A DNA stretch of 14,882 nucleotides from NCBI GenBank assembly GCA_009781325.1, contig WQYJ01000031.1, positions 1 through 14,882 on the forward strand, in the 5' to 3' direction. The notes under the pieces are model-generated. The model worked only from the letters and a program-made list of their open reading frames with translations, made no database searches and was not told the origin of the DNA. The position numbers were made by a program, and so were the translations under genes. Positions 6,588-14,297 of this stretch are shown piece by piece (the stretch's first letter is position 1; the number at the start of each line of letters is the position of its first letter). This stretch comes from Propionibacteriaceae bacterium (GTDB lineage Bacteria > Actinomycetota > Actinomycetes > Propionibacteriales > Propionibacteriaceae).

Positions 6588-7226
6588 TTATTGATCTGCG
6601 TTGTGGATGCCTAAGGCGACTGAGGTTGCGGAGAACGCGCCTGAGTAGTGCGCCGCCAGATGCTTGGCGGCTTCTTTGGGTAAACCGGGGGAGGCCATGA
6701 ACACTGCCTCGCGGTAGTAACGCAGTTCATTGATGGAGTCTTGGATGTCACCGAGAGCTCGGTGTCCTCCGCGCTTGTCCGGGGCAGCAAAGAAGACGCG
6801 GGGATACCACCGCCGTACTAGTTCCTTAATGCTCGACACATCAATGATGCGGTAGTGCAGGTGAGATTCCACCTGGGGCATATTGCGGGCTAAGAATACT
6901 CGATCCAGGCTGACGGAGTTTCCGGCTAGGGGAGCCCTACCGGGTTCTGGAACAAATTCACGCAGATAACTCATGATTTGATCCTGGGCCTTAGCTAAGG
7001 TTGTGCCGTGATCCAGGGCGTCGAGAAGTCCCGATGAGGAGTGCATATGTGTAACAAACTCACTCATCTGGCGCAGCGCCCTTGTCGGCGGTTTGATGAT
7101 AACGTCGATTCCGTCCCCGAGGACATTTAAGTCGCCATCCGTTATGAGGACCGCGACCTCTATCAGGGCATCCGCTTCCGGATTCAGCCCTGTCATCTCA
7201 CAGTCGATCCACACCAAGTTTTCCAT
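6588..7226 (-). CDS. orn: oligoribonuclease
   Basis: 3'-to-5' exoribonuclease that degrades two- to five-residue RNA fragments (and pGpG) in the cytosol, completing RNA decay. The DEDDh motifs are present: WIDCEMTGL (D8, E10), LAGNSVSLDRVFL (D108) and KRGGHRALGDIQDSI (H155, D160), with the family stretch YRIIDVSSIKELVRRWYP. 212 residues is slightly longer than the usual ~180-200 because of a C-terminal tail. A GTG at 7244 would add six residues, but the ATG at 7226 (MENLVWIDCE) matches the family N-terminus. The preceding gene on this strand, an MFS transporter, ends 65 bp away; tRNA-His follows. Confidence 0.97.
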   Translation of the reverse strand: MENLVWIDCEMTGLNPEADALIEVAVLITDGDLNVLGDGIDVIIKPPTRALRQMSEFVTHMHSSSGLLDALDHGTTLAKAQDQIMSYLREFVPEPGRAPLAGNSVSLDRVFLARNMPQVESHLHYRIIDVSSIKELVRRWYPRVFFAAPDKRGGHRALGDIQDSINELRYYREAVFMASPGLPKEAAKHLAAHYSGAFSATSVALGIHNADQ

Positions 7227-7291
7227 CAGTTCCACTCTCACCACAAAGAACCCTAGCCTAATTTTAGATCCTCATAATGGTGCTTATCAAG

Positions 7292-8491
7292 CTACCTTTT
7301 TTCTAATGAGGGTCGCGTCCAATATCCAAGCCAACCAGCACCCGCTACAGCCACAATACCTAAGCTCACTGCAGCGATCCCCAAGGTGAACACAGCAGTG
7401 ATGGCAGACAGGACCAAGGGGCCTAAGGCAGCACCTGTATCAGAGAGCAGCCTCCAGCCTGAGAGGAACTGTGCCCGCCCAACATCGGGGGAAGCATCAG
7501 AGCCCAAAACCATGACGATCCCGGCTCCCAACCCGTTTCCGAAACCCAGAATCGCAGCCACGATGATGACGGCGGTGGTGGAGTGTGCCAGAGAGAGACT
7601 GGCTAAGCCCAGACCCAAGATGGTCAAGGTTGGGATCACTGCCCACATACGCCCGAAGCGATCCATGATGTAACCGCCGACGAAGAACAAAGACATGTCG
7701 ATCCCCATCGACAATGAATAGATCAAAGAAATATGAGAAGGATCGATCCCCAGTGACTCACACCACAGCGGCACAATTGTCTGGCGTGCGGAGCGTACTA
7801 ACATCACGATGAGGACCCCGACCCCCGCAGTAGCTAGGACCCGGATGTGTGCCCGCAGCACCGTAAACAACTTGGGTCCGCCCTCGGGGCCAGTACGGCG
7901 TGACTTCACATCCGCAGGTAGATCAGGCATAAGCATCGTCACGCCAGCGGCGAATAAACACATGATCGCTGCAAATCCGTACGCCGCCGACAGGTTCCAA
8001 GTTGCAATAATCCCTGCACCGAAAAGCGGACCCAGAAAACCGCCCACCCGGAAAACCCCGCCAAGACTCGACAGGGCACGAGCGCGGAAGTTCGCAGGCA
8101 CTGACTCGGTGACAAAACTCTGACGAGCCAAGCCGAAAACAGCACCTGACAAGCCAATAGCAAAAACAGCCAGCGCCAGTCCAAACAAGGAAGTAGAGAA
8201 GAATGCGAAACACAGCCAGGCAGCATCCCACAGACAAGCAATAGCGATGGCCCTCTTCTCGCCCAGCTTGACGCAGACCCAACTGGCTGGCAAGTCTCCA
8301 ATGATATGCCCAATTCCGATCAAACCGGTGATCAACGCAGACAGCGCAATCGAAGCTCCCAGTTCGCGTGCAGACAGAGCAACCAACGGCATGATGGTCC
8401 CGTACCCAATCGAGGACAGAAAGGTAGGGCCGTACGCTGAAACAATAAAGCGTGGCCAGTGAATATCTGCAGTTGGTTCTGACATCGTCAT
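7292..8491 (-). CDS. MFS transporter (drug/solute efflux-like)
   Basis: Major facilitator superfamily membrane transporter, 399 residues, with about 12 hydrophobic helices (for example residues 12-32, 46-68, 78-100, 102-122, 142-160, 165-190, 216-236, 255-275, 285-305, 309-330 and two near the C-terminus). The loop between helices 2 and 3 has the motif-A-like GDLPASWVCVKLGEKR; the corresponding second-half motif is GGYIMDRFGR. A hydrophilic central loop (PADVKSRRTGPEGGPK) separates the two six-helix halves. Substrate cannot be inferred; architecture and length fit proton-coupled efflux pumps. A second ATG two codons in (8485) is also possible; neither has a strong Shine-Dalgarno. Divergent from the tRNA-Arg gene. 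No clear terminator follows it. Confidence 0.92.
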   Translation of the reverse strand: MTMSEPTADIHWPRFIVSAYGPTFLSSIGYGTIMPLVALSARELGASIALSALITGLIGIGHIIGDLPASWVCVKLGEKRAIAIACLWDAAWLCFAFFSTSLFGLALAVFAIGLSGAVFGLARQSFVTESVPANFRARALSSLGGVFRVGGFLGPLFGAGIIATWNLSAAYGFAAIMCLFAAGVTMLMPDLPADVKSRRTGPEGGPKLFTVLRAHIRVLATAGVGVLIVMLVRSARQTIVPLWCESLGIDPSHISLIYSLSMGIDMSLFFVGGYIMDRFGRMWAVIPTLTILGLGLASLSLAHSTTAVIIVAAILGFGNGLGAGIVMVLGSDASPDVGRAQFLSGWRLLSDTGAALGPLVLSAITAVFTLGIAAVSLGIVAVAGAGWLGYWTRPSLEKR

Positions 8492-8548
8492 ATCACTCTA
8501 GCCCCTTCATAGAACCAGCGCTGTTTCGTCGATAATCGGGTGGGGCAC

Positions 8549-8554
8549 TACACT
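8549..8554 (+). promoter_or_regulatory. candidate -10 box for tRNA-Arg
   Basis: TACACT ends 11 bp before the mature tRNA start. The -35 region is weak (TCGTCG at 17 bp spacing). Placement is reasonable for a tRNA promoter. Confidence 0.35.
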
Positions 8555-8565
8555 AGTCAAGGCTG

Positions 8566-8639
8566 GCCCCAATAGCTCAGCTGGATAGAGCAACAGACTT
8601 CTAATCTGTCGGTCGGAGGTTCGAATCCTCCTTGGGGCG
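8566..8639 (+). tRNA. tRNA-Arg (TCT anticodon)
   Basis: Full cloverleaf: acceptor GCCCCAA/TTGGGGC with discriminator G, D-arm GCTCAGCTGGATAGAGC, anticodon stem ACAGA/TCTGT around the loop CTTCTAA (anticodon TCT, reading AGA/AGG), and T-arm GGAGGTTCGAATCCTCC. CCA is not encoded. It marks the switch from minus-strand housekeeping genes to the plus-strand restriction/AbiE block. tRNA genes are frequent integration sites, but no second copy of its 3' end is seen in the window. Confidence 0.97.
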
Positions 8640-8832
8640 CCGTGTGACGGTGTCGTTCGCTGGTTGCCGACGTGATGGCCGACGCACCCAGCCTCGACCT
8701 GCAACAACTCAGAGAGCTGCTCGCGCCCCTAGCCGTCTGGAACGCATCCGTCACGGAAGTGTCGTAGGCGGTAAGTAGTGTGGAACCCGACCAATAAGCG
8801 ACAACGTCGGTGGAGTTCATTAGGATTGGTTC

Positions 8833-11283
8833 ATGCCCAGTCCGAGCGGCCCGCTTGAGCGCGACACGATCGAGGAGTCGATCCTTCCTGTCGTGCGCGC
8901 TTCTGGGTGGACGGGTGACCAGATCGTCCGAGAGTATCCGCTGAAGGCTCAGCGTGTTATGTCGCTGGGCGGTGTCACCCGCAACATCGGTGACGGTTTC
9001 GCCGACCTCGTGTTTGAAGCCACACCAGGCACTCCGGTCGCTGTGGTCGAGGCGAAACGGAAGTACCGTTCAGCAGCCGACGCGATCCAGCAAGCGATCC
9101 GGTATGCGCAGCAGCTCGACGTGCCCCTCGCGTACGGTACGAATGGGCATGAGATCATCGAACGCAACCTGCGTACGGGAACCGAGCGGCGTGTGAGTCA
9201 GTTCGCTTCGCCGGCGTCGGCCTGGTCGGAGTACTGCACGGCTCAAGACTTGGACGACAGCGGCGCTCAACTCATCGGGGAACCTTTCAACCGGCAACGC
9301 CGCACTGTCTCGGGTGATATTGTCGTACCGCGCTATTACCAGGTCATTGCGATCAACCGAGTACTTGCGGCAATCGCTCAGGGGCAGCAGCGAGTGCTGT
9401 TGCTAATGGCGACGGGCACTGGCAAGACGTTCACGGCGATGCAGATCGTCGCCAAACTGAGAACCTACGAACAGGCCACGCACCCCGACCGAAACTATCG
9501 TGCGCTTTATCTAGCCGACAGAGACCAGTTGCTGACCCAGCCGATGCAGAAGGACTTTAGCCCCGCGTTCGGCGGTGATGTGCTTCAGCGTGTTAAGGGC
9601 AAGGTTGACACCAGTCGCGAGATCTACTTTGCGTCCTACCAAGCGCTGACAGGCGGCAACCCGGACCGCCCGACCGACACAACCCAGACTCTGTTCGAGG
9701 GGTTTAGGCCCGACTTCTTTGACCTGGTGATTGTGGACGAGTGCCACCGGGGCAGCGCAGATGAAAACTCTGCCTGGCGGGCGGTTTTGGACTACTTCTC
9801 ATCGGCCGTGCAACTAGGTTTGACGGCCACACCGCGTGACGACACTGTGCAGTCGTACGAGTACTTCGGCAACCCAGTGTTCAAGTACTCTCTCAAGGAC
9901 GGGATCGCTGACGGCTATCTGGCTCCCTACCGGGTGCGCCGCGTCATTCTCAGCCCTGACGCCGAGGGCTGGGAGCCAGGCGTGGGCGAGATTGACCGCT
10001 ATGGCAAAGCGATCCCGGAAGGCACCTACTCCACCCGGGATTTCGAGCGTGTCGTATCGCTGTTGGCTCGCACGCGGTTGGCTGCCCATCACCTGTCCGT
10101 GATTCTGCGCCGTGACCCTACCGCCCGCGCCATCGTCTTCTGCGTCGACACCGAGCACGCCAATGATATGCGGCAGGCGTTGATCGCCGAGAACCCCGAT
10201 CTGGTGGCCGATGATCCTGAGTGGGTGGTCCGCATCGTAGGTATTGAAGAGGAGCGAGAGCGGCTGCTGGGCGACTTCACCGACCCCGAGAACGACAGTC
10301 CAGTGGTGGCCACTACGTCGCGGTTGCTGTCAACTGGCGTCGACGTCGAAGACTTGAAGTATGTGGTGATCTTCCGCCCGGTCGGCTCGGCCATCGAGTT
10401 CAAGCAGATCATCGGACGAGGCACCCGTCTGTACCCCGGCAAGAATAAGACCAGCTTCGAGATCATCGACTACGTTGGCGCGACCAGCCACTTCGCCGAC
10501 CCAGACTTCGATGGCTACCCCGTTGACAAGACCATCATCGAGGAAGTCGACGATACCGGCGAGGTTGTCACCACCAATGAGGGTGGCAATGTGACGGGTA
10601 CGGAAGATGAGCCGATGGTCAACGAACCAGAGCCACCGTTCACACCGACCAACCCTCCGGCAGGACCAGGGATCTCCGATTCTTCACCACCGCCTGGACG
10701 CAACAAGTACTACGTCGACGACGGGGATTTCGAAATCACTGAACCCGATGCAGTACAGGTGCCAAGCCTGATCGACGGGCATCTTGTCCTTACCGAGTAC
10801 GGCCAGTTCATCAAGTCCAGAGTCCACGCCGTTGCAGACAACGCCGATGCCCTGGAGAGTGCTTGGTCGCGCCCCCAGTCCCGCTCCGAAGTTCTAGATG
10901 CCTTGATACGTGACGGTTTGGATGTCGCAGACTTGGTTGATGACGTGGCTCGGCAAACCGGTGTGTCAGACATCGACCCTCTGGACGCACTGTTCCATCT
11001 GGCCTGGAACATGCCCATACGTACCCGCGCGGAGCGAGTCCGCCGTGTAAGAGAGGCTCACTCTGACGAGATCGAAGCCATGTCGGATCGCGCTAGGGCT
11101 GTACTCAACGGTCTACTGCAACGTTACGAAGCCCACGGGGTGGCCGATCTGGAAAACGCTGAGGTGTACAAACTCGACCCACTGAACCGACTCGGCACCC
11201 CGGTAGAGCTAGCCAAGCAGGTCGGCGGAGCCGATGCACTCCGAACTCAGCTTGAACTCGTGCAGGAATGGCTCTATGCGTGA
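8833..11283 (+). CDS. hsdR: type I restriction enzyme R subunit (EcoAI/EcoEI-like)
   Basis: Motor and nuclease subunit of a type I restriction enzyme: translocates DNA with ATP and cleaves away from the recognition site, acting in complex with HsdM and HsdS. 816 residues. N-terminal PD-(D/E)XK nuclease: FADLVF (D58) and VVEAKRK (E73, K75). SF2 helicase motifs: Walker A ATGTGKT (193-199), VDECHRGS (DECH 302-305), GLTATPRDD (329-337) and IIGRGTRLYPGK (motif VI). A Pro/Gly/Glu-rich linker (about 590-625) leads to a helical C-terminal region like the EcoEI_R C-terminal domain. Length matches type IB HsdR (about 810). Start: ATG at 8833 with AGGA seven bases upstream. It is the first gene after tRNA-Arg and is separated from hsdM/hsdS by an AbiE pair, so it is probably transcribed from its own promoter in 8640-8832. 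Confidence 0.95.
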   Translation: MPSPSGPLERDTIEESILPVVRASGWTGDQIVREYPLKAQRVMSLGGVTRNIGDGFADLVFEATPGTPVAVVEAKRKYRSAADAIQQAIRYAQQLDVPLAYGTNGHEIIERNLRTGTERRVSQFASPASAWSEYCTAQDLDDSGAQLIGEPFNRQRRTVSGDIVVPRYYQVIAINRVLAAIAQGQQRVLLLMATGTGKTFTAMQIVAKLRTYEQATHPDRNYRALYLADRDQLLTQPMQKDFSPAFGGDVLQRVKGKVDTSREIYFASYQALTGGNPDRPTDTTQTLFEGFRPDFFDLVIVDECHRGSADENSAWRAVLDYFSSAVQLGLTATPRDDTVQSYEYFGNPVFKYSLKDGIADGYLAPYRVRRVILSPDAEGWEPGVGEIDRYGKAIPEGTYSTRDFERVVSLLARTRLAAHHLSVILRRDPTARAIVFCVDTEHANDMRQALIAENPDLVADDPEWVVRIVGIEEERERLLGDFTDPENDSPVVATTSRLLSTGVDVEDLKYVVIFRPVGSAIEFKQIIGRGTRLYPGKNKTSFEIIDYVGATSHFADPDFDGYPVDKTIIEEVDDTGEVVTTNEGGNVTGTEDEPMVNEPEPPFTPTNPPAGPGISDSSPPPGRNKYYVDDGDFEITEPDAVQVPSLIDGHLVLTEYGQFIKSRVHAVADNADALESAWSRPQSRSEVLDALIRDGLDVADLVDDVARQTGVSDIDPLDALFHLAWNMPIRTRAERVRRVREAHSDEIEAMSDRARAVLNGLLQRYEAHGVADLENAEVYKLDPLNRLGTPVELAKQVGGADALRTQLELVQEWLYA

Positions 11284-11295
11284 GACCTCCACCAA

Positions 11296-11336
11296 TACTT
11301 TAGTTTTGCGTTGTGCATTTGTATCTAACTAAAGTA
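11296..11336. promoter_or_regulatory. inverted-repeat operator upstream of abiEi
   Basis: TACTTTAGTT (11296-11305) and AACTAAAGTA (11327-11336) are perfect 10-bp inverted repeats separated by 21 bp. The right arm reaches the expected -35 position of the promoter whose -10 is at 11358. AbiEi-type antitoxins are known to repress their operon through inverted repeats in the promoter, so this is the probable operator. The 21-base loop and missing T-tract argue against a terminator for hsdR. Confidence 0.55.
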
Positions 11337-11357
11337 ACCGTTTAGGTCACTCTGTGA

Positions 11358-11363
11358 TATGAT
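11358..11363 (+). promoter_or_regulatory. candidate -10 box for abiEi (leaderless start)
   Basis: TATGAT is a near-consensus -10 whose predicted initiation point (about 7 bp downstream) coincides with the GTG start at 11370. No Shine-Dalgarno precedes the GTG, so a leaderless mRNA is likely. The -35 position overlaps the right arm of the inverted repeat. Confidence 0.55.
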
Positions 11364-11369
11364 CGCATT

Positions 11370-11978
11370 GTGATCCGAAACCGGCAAGACCTTCGCCGCC
11401 AACTAGAGGCGCTGGCCTTCAACCAAGCGGGCTACTTCACGGCTGCCCAAGCGCTTGATGTCGGTTACACCTATCAGGCTCAGAGGTATCACGCAACGAC
11501 CGGCAACTGGGTGCGGGTCGATCGAGGACTGTTCCGACTGCCTCACTGGCCCTCTGCGCCAGAGGATGAGTACGTGCGCTGGACTCTCTGGAGCCGAAGC
11601 CTCGGGGTGCTCTCCCATGAATCAGCTCTGCGCATCTATGACCTGTCCGATGTGGACCCGCCGAAGATTCATCTCACAGTTCCTCCGTCTTTCAGAGCCA
11701 AAGACCCAATGGTGATCACATATCCTCAAGAGCTACCGGAAGAAGACATAGAACAACGCCAAGCATGGCAAGTCACGACACCGCTGCGCACTCTCGCAGA
11801 TGTCAGTGGCTCTGACCTAAGCCAAGAGCACGTCAATCAAGCAGTCCGTGAGGCACTAGACCGAGGACTAGCGACAAGGGGTGCCATTCTTCGGCGCAGT
11901 GACGTTCTCACGGATCGCGCCGCCCTCAGGCTTGAACGGGCACTAGCAACTGCGACGGAGAACCATGGCAACCTCTGA
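11370..11978 (+). CDS. type IV toxin-antitoxin system antitoxin, AbiEi family
   Basis: A 202-residue AbiEi-family antitoxin and transcriptional repressor. The N-terminal winged-helix domain is visible in residues 1-55 (LEALAFNQAGYFTAAQALDVG, then NWVRVDRGLFRLPHWP), followed by the family pattern DEYVRWTLWSRSLGVLSHESAL (66-87), IHLTVPPSFR and the TTPLRTLADVSG segment of the C-terminal domain. In type IV systems the antitoxin counters the toxin without forming a stable complex, and AbiEi also represses its own operon. GTG start at 11370 appears leaderless. It overlaps abiEii by 14 bp in another frame. Position inside a restriction locus makes it the likely controller of downstream hsdM/hsdS too (inference). 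Confidence 0.9.
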   Translation: MIRNRQDLRRQLEALAFNQAGYFTAAQALDVGYTYQAQRYHATTGNWVRVDRGLFRLPHWPSAPEDEYVRWTLWSRSLGVLSHESALRIYDLSDVDPPKIHLTVPPSFRAKDPMVITYPQELPEEDIEQRQAWQVTTPLRTLADVSGSDLSQEHVNQAVREALDRGLATRGAILRRSDVLTDRAALRLERALATATENHGNL

Positions 11979-12816
11979 AGAAGCTCGTGTACTAAACCAG
12001 CGCATCAATGCCGCCGCCAGGAACGGTGGAGTGTCGGTGCAAAGATTCAGAAACCGAATCGCCTTTCAAAGAATGCTCGCCCGTCTTGCTGTAGATCCCT
12101 CATGGGTACTCAAGGGCGGCTTCAGCCTGGAGATGCGCCTCGGGTTGGCCGCTCGCGCCACCAAAGACCTTGACCTATGGCGGCTAAGCTCCGCTACCTC
12201 GGACCCTCTCGAAATCCAAGACATGCTCCAAGACGCCCTCGACCGCGACATGATGGATGGCTTCACCTTCCAGGTCGGTCTACCGAGCCACGTGGACATC
12301 CAAGACGCGGAGCCCTCCACCTGGCGGGTCAATGTGAAGACGCAGTTTCATAGATCACTCTTTGCTAGCACCCGCATTGACATCGTGACGACGGACACTG
12401 TTGACAACGACGAGACCGAGCCTCTGACAGTGGAACCAGCCCTATCCGATGTCGGTGTCCCTTTCATGATCCGGGCGATCAATCTTGACCGTCACGCCGC
12501 AGAAAAATATCACGCCTGTGTTCGTGTCTACGCGAACGATCGCCCATCGACGAGAGTCAAAGACTTGGTCGATCTGGTTCTGCTCATTGAAGGCGATTGG
12601 CTCCATAAGCCACAGCTTGGCGCGGCTCTAGTGCGGGTTTTCCAGGAACGCAACAATGCCGAACCGCCATCAAAGCTGCCTGACCAGCCGCCGCAAGATT
12701 GGCAAACTACCTACCGCAAAGAAGCCGCTGATACTGGCGTGACCGTTTCTGATGCCCTAGAAGCTTGGGCGCTGGTTTCCCACTACTACCTGAGCGCACT
12801 GGAAGAGAAAGACTAA
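11965..12816 (+). CDS. AbiEii/AbiGii-family nucleotidyltransferase toxin
   Basis: A 283-residue toxin of the AbiEii (DUF1814) nucleotidyltransferase family, partner of the AbiEi upstream. Catalytic signatures: LKGGFSLEMRLG (GGFS 51-54), then TKDLDLW (D68 and D70, the DxD metal-binding pair), and the later EKYHACVRVY and RVKDLVDLVLL segments. Related enzymes (AbiEii, MenT) transfer nucleotides, in MenT to tRNA 3' ends, and stall growth as part of phage exclusion. The ATG at 11965 overlaps the antitoxin end. The stop (TAA, 12814-12816) is only 2 bp before the hsdM ATG, so expression of toxin and methylase is probably coupled. Family confident; the exact RNA substrate is unknown. Confidence 0.9.
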   Translation: MATSEEARVLNQRINAAARNGGVSVQRFRNRIAFQRMLARLAVDPSWVLKGGFSLEMRLGLAARATKDLDLWRLSSATSDPLEIQDMLQDALDRDMMDGFTFQVGLPSHVDIQDAEPSTWRVNVKTQFHRSLFASTRIDIVTTDTVDNDETEPLTVEPALSDVGVPFMIRAINLDRHAAEKYHACVRVYANDRPSTRVKDLVDLVLLIEGDWLHKPQLGAALVRVFQERNNAEPPSKLPDQPPQDWQTTYRKEAADTGVTVSDALEAWALVSHYYLSALEEKD

Positions 12817-12818
12817 CT

Positions 12819-14297
12819 ATGACAAACCCAGACAATGCAGCGACCCAGGCGAGGCTTCAGTCAGTAATCAAGGAGTCCCGCAACATCATGCGCAAGGACG
12901 CCGGGCTGAACGGTGAACTCGACCGATTGCCGCAACTGGCGTGGCTGCTATTCCTCAAAGCCTTCGACGACCTCGAAGAAGAACGCGCCATCATGGATGC
13001 CGACTACACCCCAGCCTTACCTGACACGTACCGCTGGCGGACTTGGGTTACCGGTTCTGACCGCACTGGCGAGGCTCTGCTCACCTTCGTCAATACAAAC
13101 CTTATACCAGCCCTTCGCGGCCTGAAAGGCACGGGGAAGGCTGGGGATACCCGTGATACCTTGGCGCGTGTCTTCTCAGACGTGACCAACCGCATGCTGT
13201 CCGGACACCTACTACGCTCACTAGTCAACCAACTCGACAAGATCAGCTTCTCGTCGTCCAGCGATGTACACGCGATGGCCGTGTTCTACGAGTCCATGCT
13301 GCGTGAAATGCGCGACGCCGCTGGCGACTCCGGCGAGTTCTACACCCCACGCCCACTCATCCGATTCATTGTCGAGCAGGTCGACCCGCAGCCCGGCGAG
13401 GCCATCATGGACCCAGCCTGCGGCACCGGTGGGTTCCTCGTTGAGGCGTTCGCTCACGCTACCCGCAGCGCGTCCGTCGCCCAGCGCCGCCAGACCGAGG
13501 CGAAGCTGCGCGGTGTTGAGAAAAAACCCATGCCGTTCCTGCTGTGCGAGATGAACATGCTGCTGCACGGCATCGACCGCCCCAACATCGTCCAGGATAA
13601 CTCACTGAACTACCCGCTGGCTGACGTGAAGAGAGACACAGTCGACGTCATCGTCACCAACCCGCCCTTTGGCGGTGAAGAAGAATCCCTCGTCGTGGGC
13701 AACTTCCCCGTCCAGTACCGCACCGCCGAAACCGCCTGGCTCTTCCTGCAATCAGTGATGGCCCGCATCTCCGGCAGCCGTTCCGGGCGCTGTGGCATCG
13801 TCGTGCCCAACTCGGTGCTGTTCGACACCGGCGTGGGCGGACGCATCAAAGAAGACCTGATGAAGCGGTTCAATCTGCACACCGTCGTCCGCCTACCCAA
13901 CGGCGTATTCGCCCCGTACACGATCATCCCCAGCAACGTGTTGTTCTTCGAACGCGGCAAGCAGGGCCCGGTCTGGTTCTACGAGATCACCGCGCCCGAG
14001 GGACGTAAGAACTACACCAAGACCAAGCCGATGCGCTACGAAGAGTTCGCCGACTGCCAAGCCTGGTGGGGGGGACGCGAGCGAGCCGGACGCAAGGAAG
14101 ACGCGCACGCCTGGAAAGTACCATTCGAGGACATCCAAGCCAGTGGCTACAACCTCGACCGGCATAACCCCAACCGAGAAACGGCACTGGAGGAGCGCTC
14201 ACCCAAAGAGTTGATTGCCGAACTCATCGCCACCGAGCGCGAACTGCTCGGGCTGTACGAGCAGTTGCAGCGCGAGATTGAGGAGTTCAAGCTGTGA
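12819..14297 (+). CDS. hsdM: type I restriction-modification methyltransferase subunit M
   Basis: N6-adenine DNA methyltransferase of the type I system, using S-adenosylmethionine; protects host DNA with HsdS. 492 residues, matching EcoAI HsdM (about 490). Order of parts: helical HsdM N-terminal domain (1-130, with RNIMRKDAGLNGELDRLPQL), the GEFYTPRPLIRFIVEQ entry to the catalytic domain (172-187), motif I DPACGTGGF (198-206), motif IV NPPFGG (281-286), and a C-terminal coiled helix (ELIATERELLGLYEQLQREI) that contacts HsdS. The frame is open upstream to 12765, but that part overlaps the toxin gene; the ATG at 12819, preceded by a GGAAGAG Shine-Dalgarno-like run, gives the family N-terminus. 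The stop overlaps the GTG start of hsdS. Confidence 0.95.
   Translation: MTNPDNAATQARLQSVIKESRNIMRKDAGLNGELDRLPQLAWLLFLKAFDDLEEERAIMDADYTPALPDTYRWRTWVTGSDRTGEALLTFVNTNLIPALRGLKGTGKAGDTRDTLARVFSDVTNRMLSGHLLRSLVNQLDKISFSSSSDVHAMAVFYESMLREMRDAAGDSGEFYTPRPLIRFIVEQVDPQPGEAIMDPACGTGGFLVEAFAHATRSASVAQRRQTEAKLRGVEKKPMPFLLCEMNMLLHGIDRPNIVQDNSLNYPLADVKRDTVDVIVTNPPFGGEEESLVVGNFPVQYRTAETAWLFLQSVMARISGSRSGRCGIVVPNSVLFDTGVGGRIKEDLMKRFNLHTVVRLPNGVFAPYTIIPSNVLFFERGKQGPVWFYEITAPEGRKNYTKTKPMRYEEFADCQAWWGGRERAGRKEDAHAWKVPFEDIQASGYNLDRHNPNRETALEERSPKELIAELIATERELLGLYEQLQREIEEFKL

Noticed and set aside
8507..8820. Minus-strand frames across tRNA-Arg giving RRIRTSDRQIRS- and GGFEPPTDRLEV-type peptides
   Set aside because: These are the well-known spurious translations of tRNA antisense strands; no gene is supported here.
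11296..11336. Rho-independent terminator of hsdR
   Set aside because: The arms are AT-rich, the loop is 21 bases and no T-run follows; an operator explains it better.
12765..12818. Upstream start for hsdM
   Set aside because: It would add 18 residues overlapping the end of abiEii and not resembling HsdM N-termini; the ATG at 12819 is better placed.
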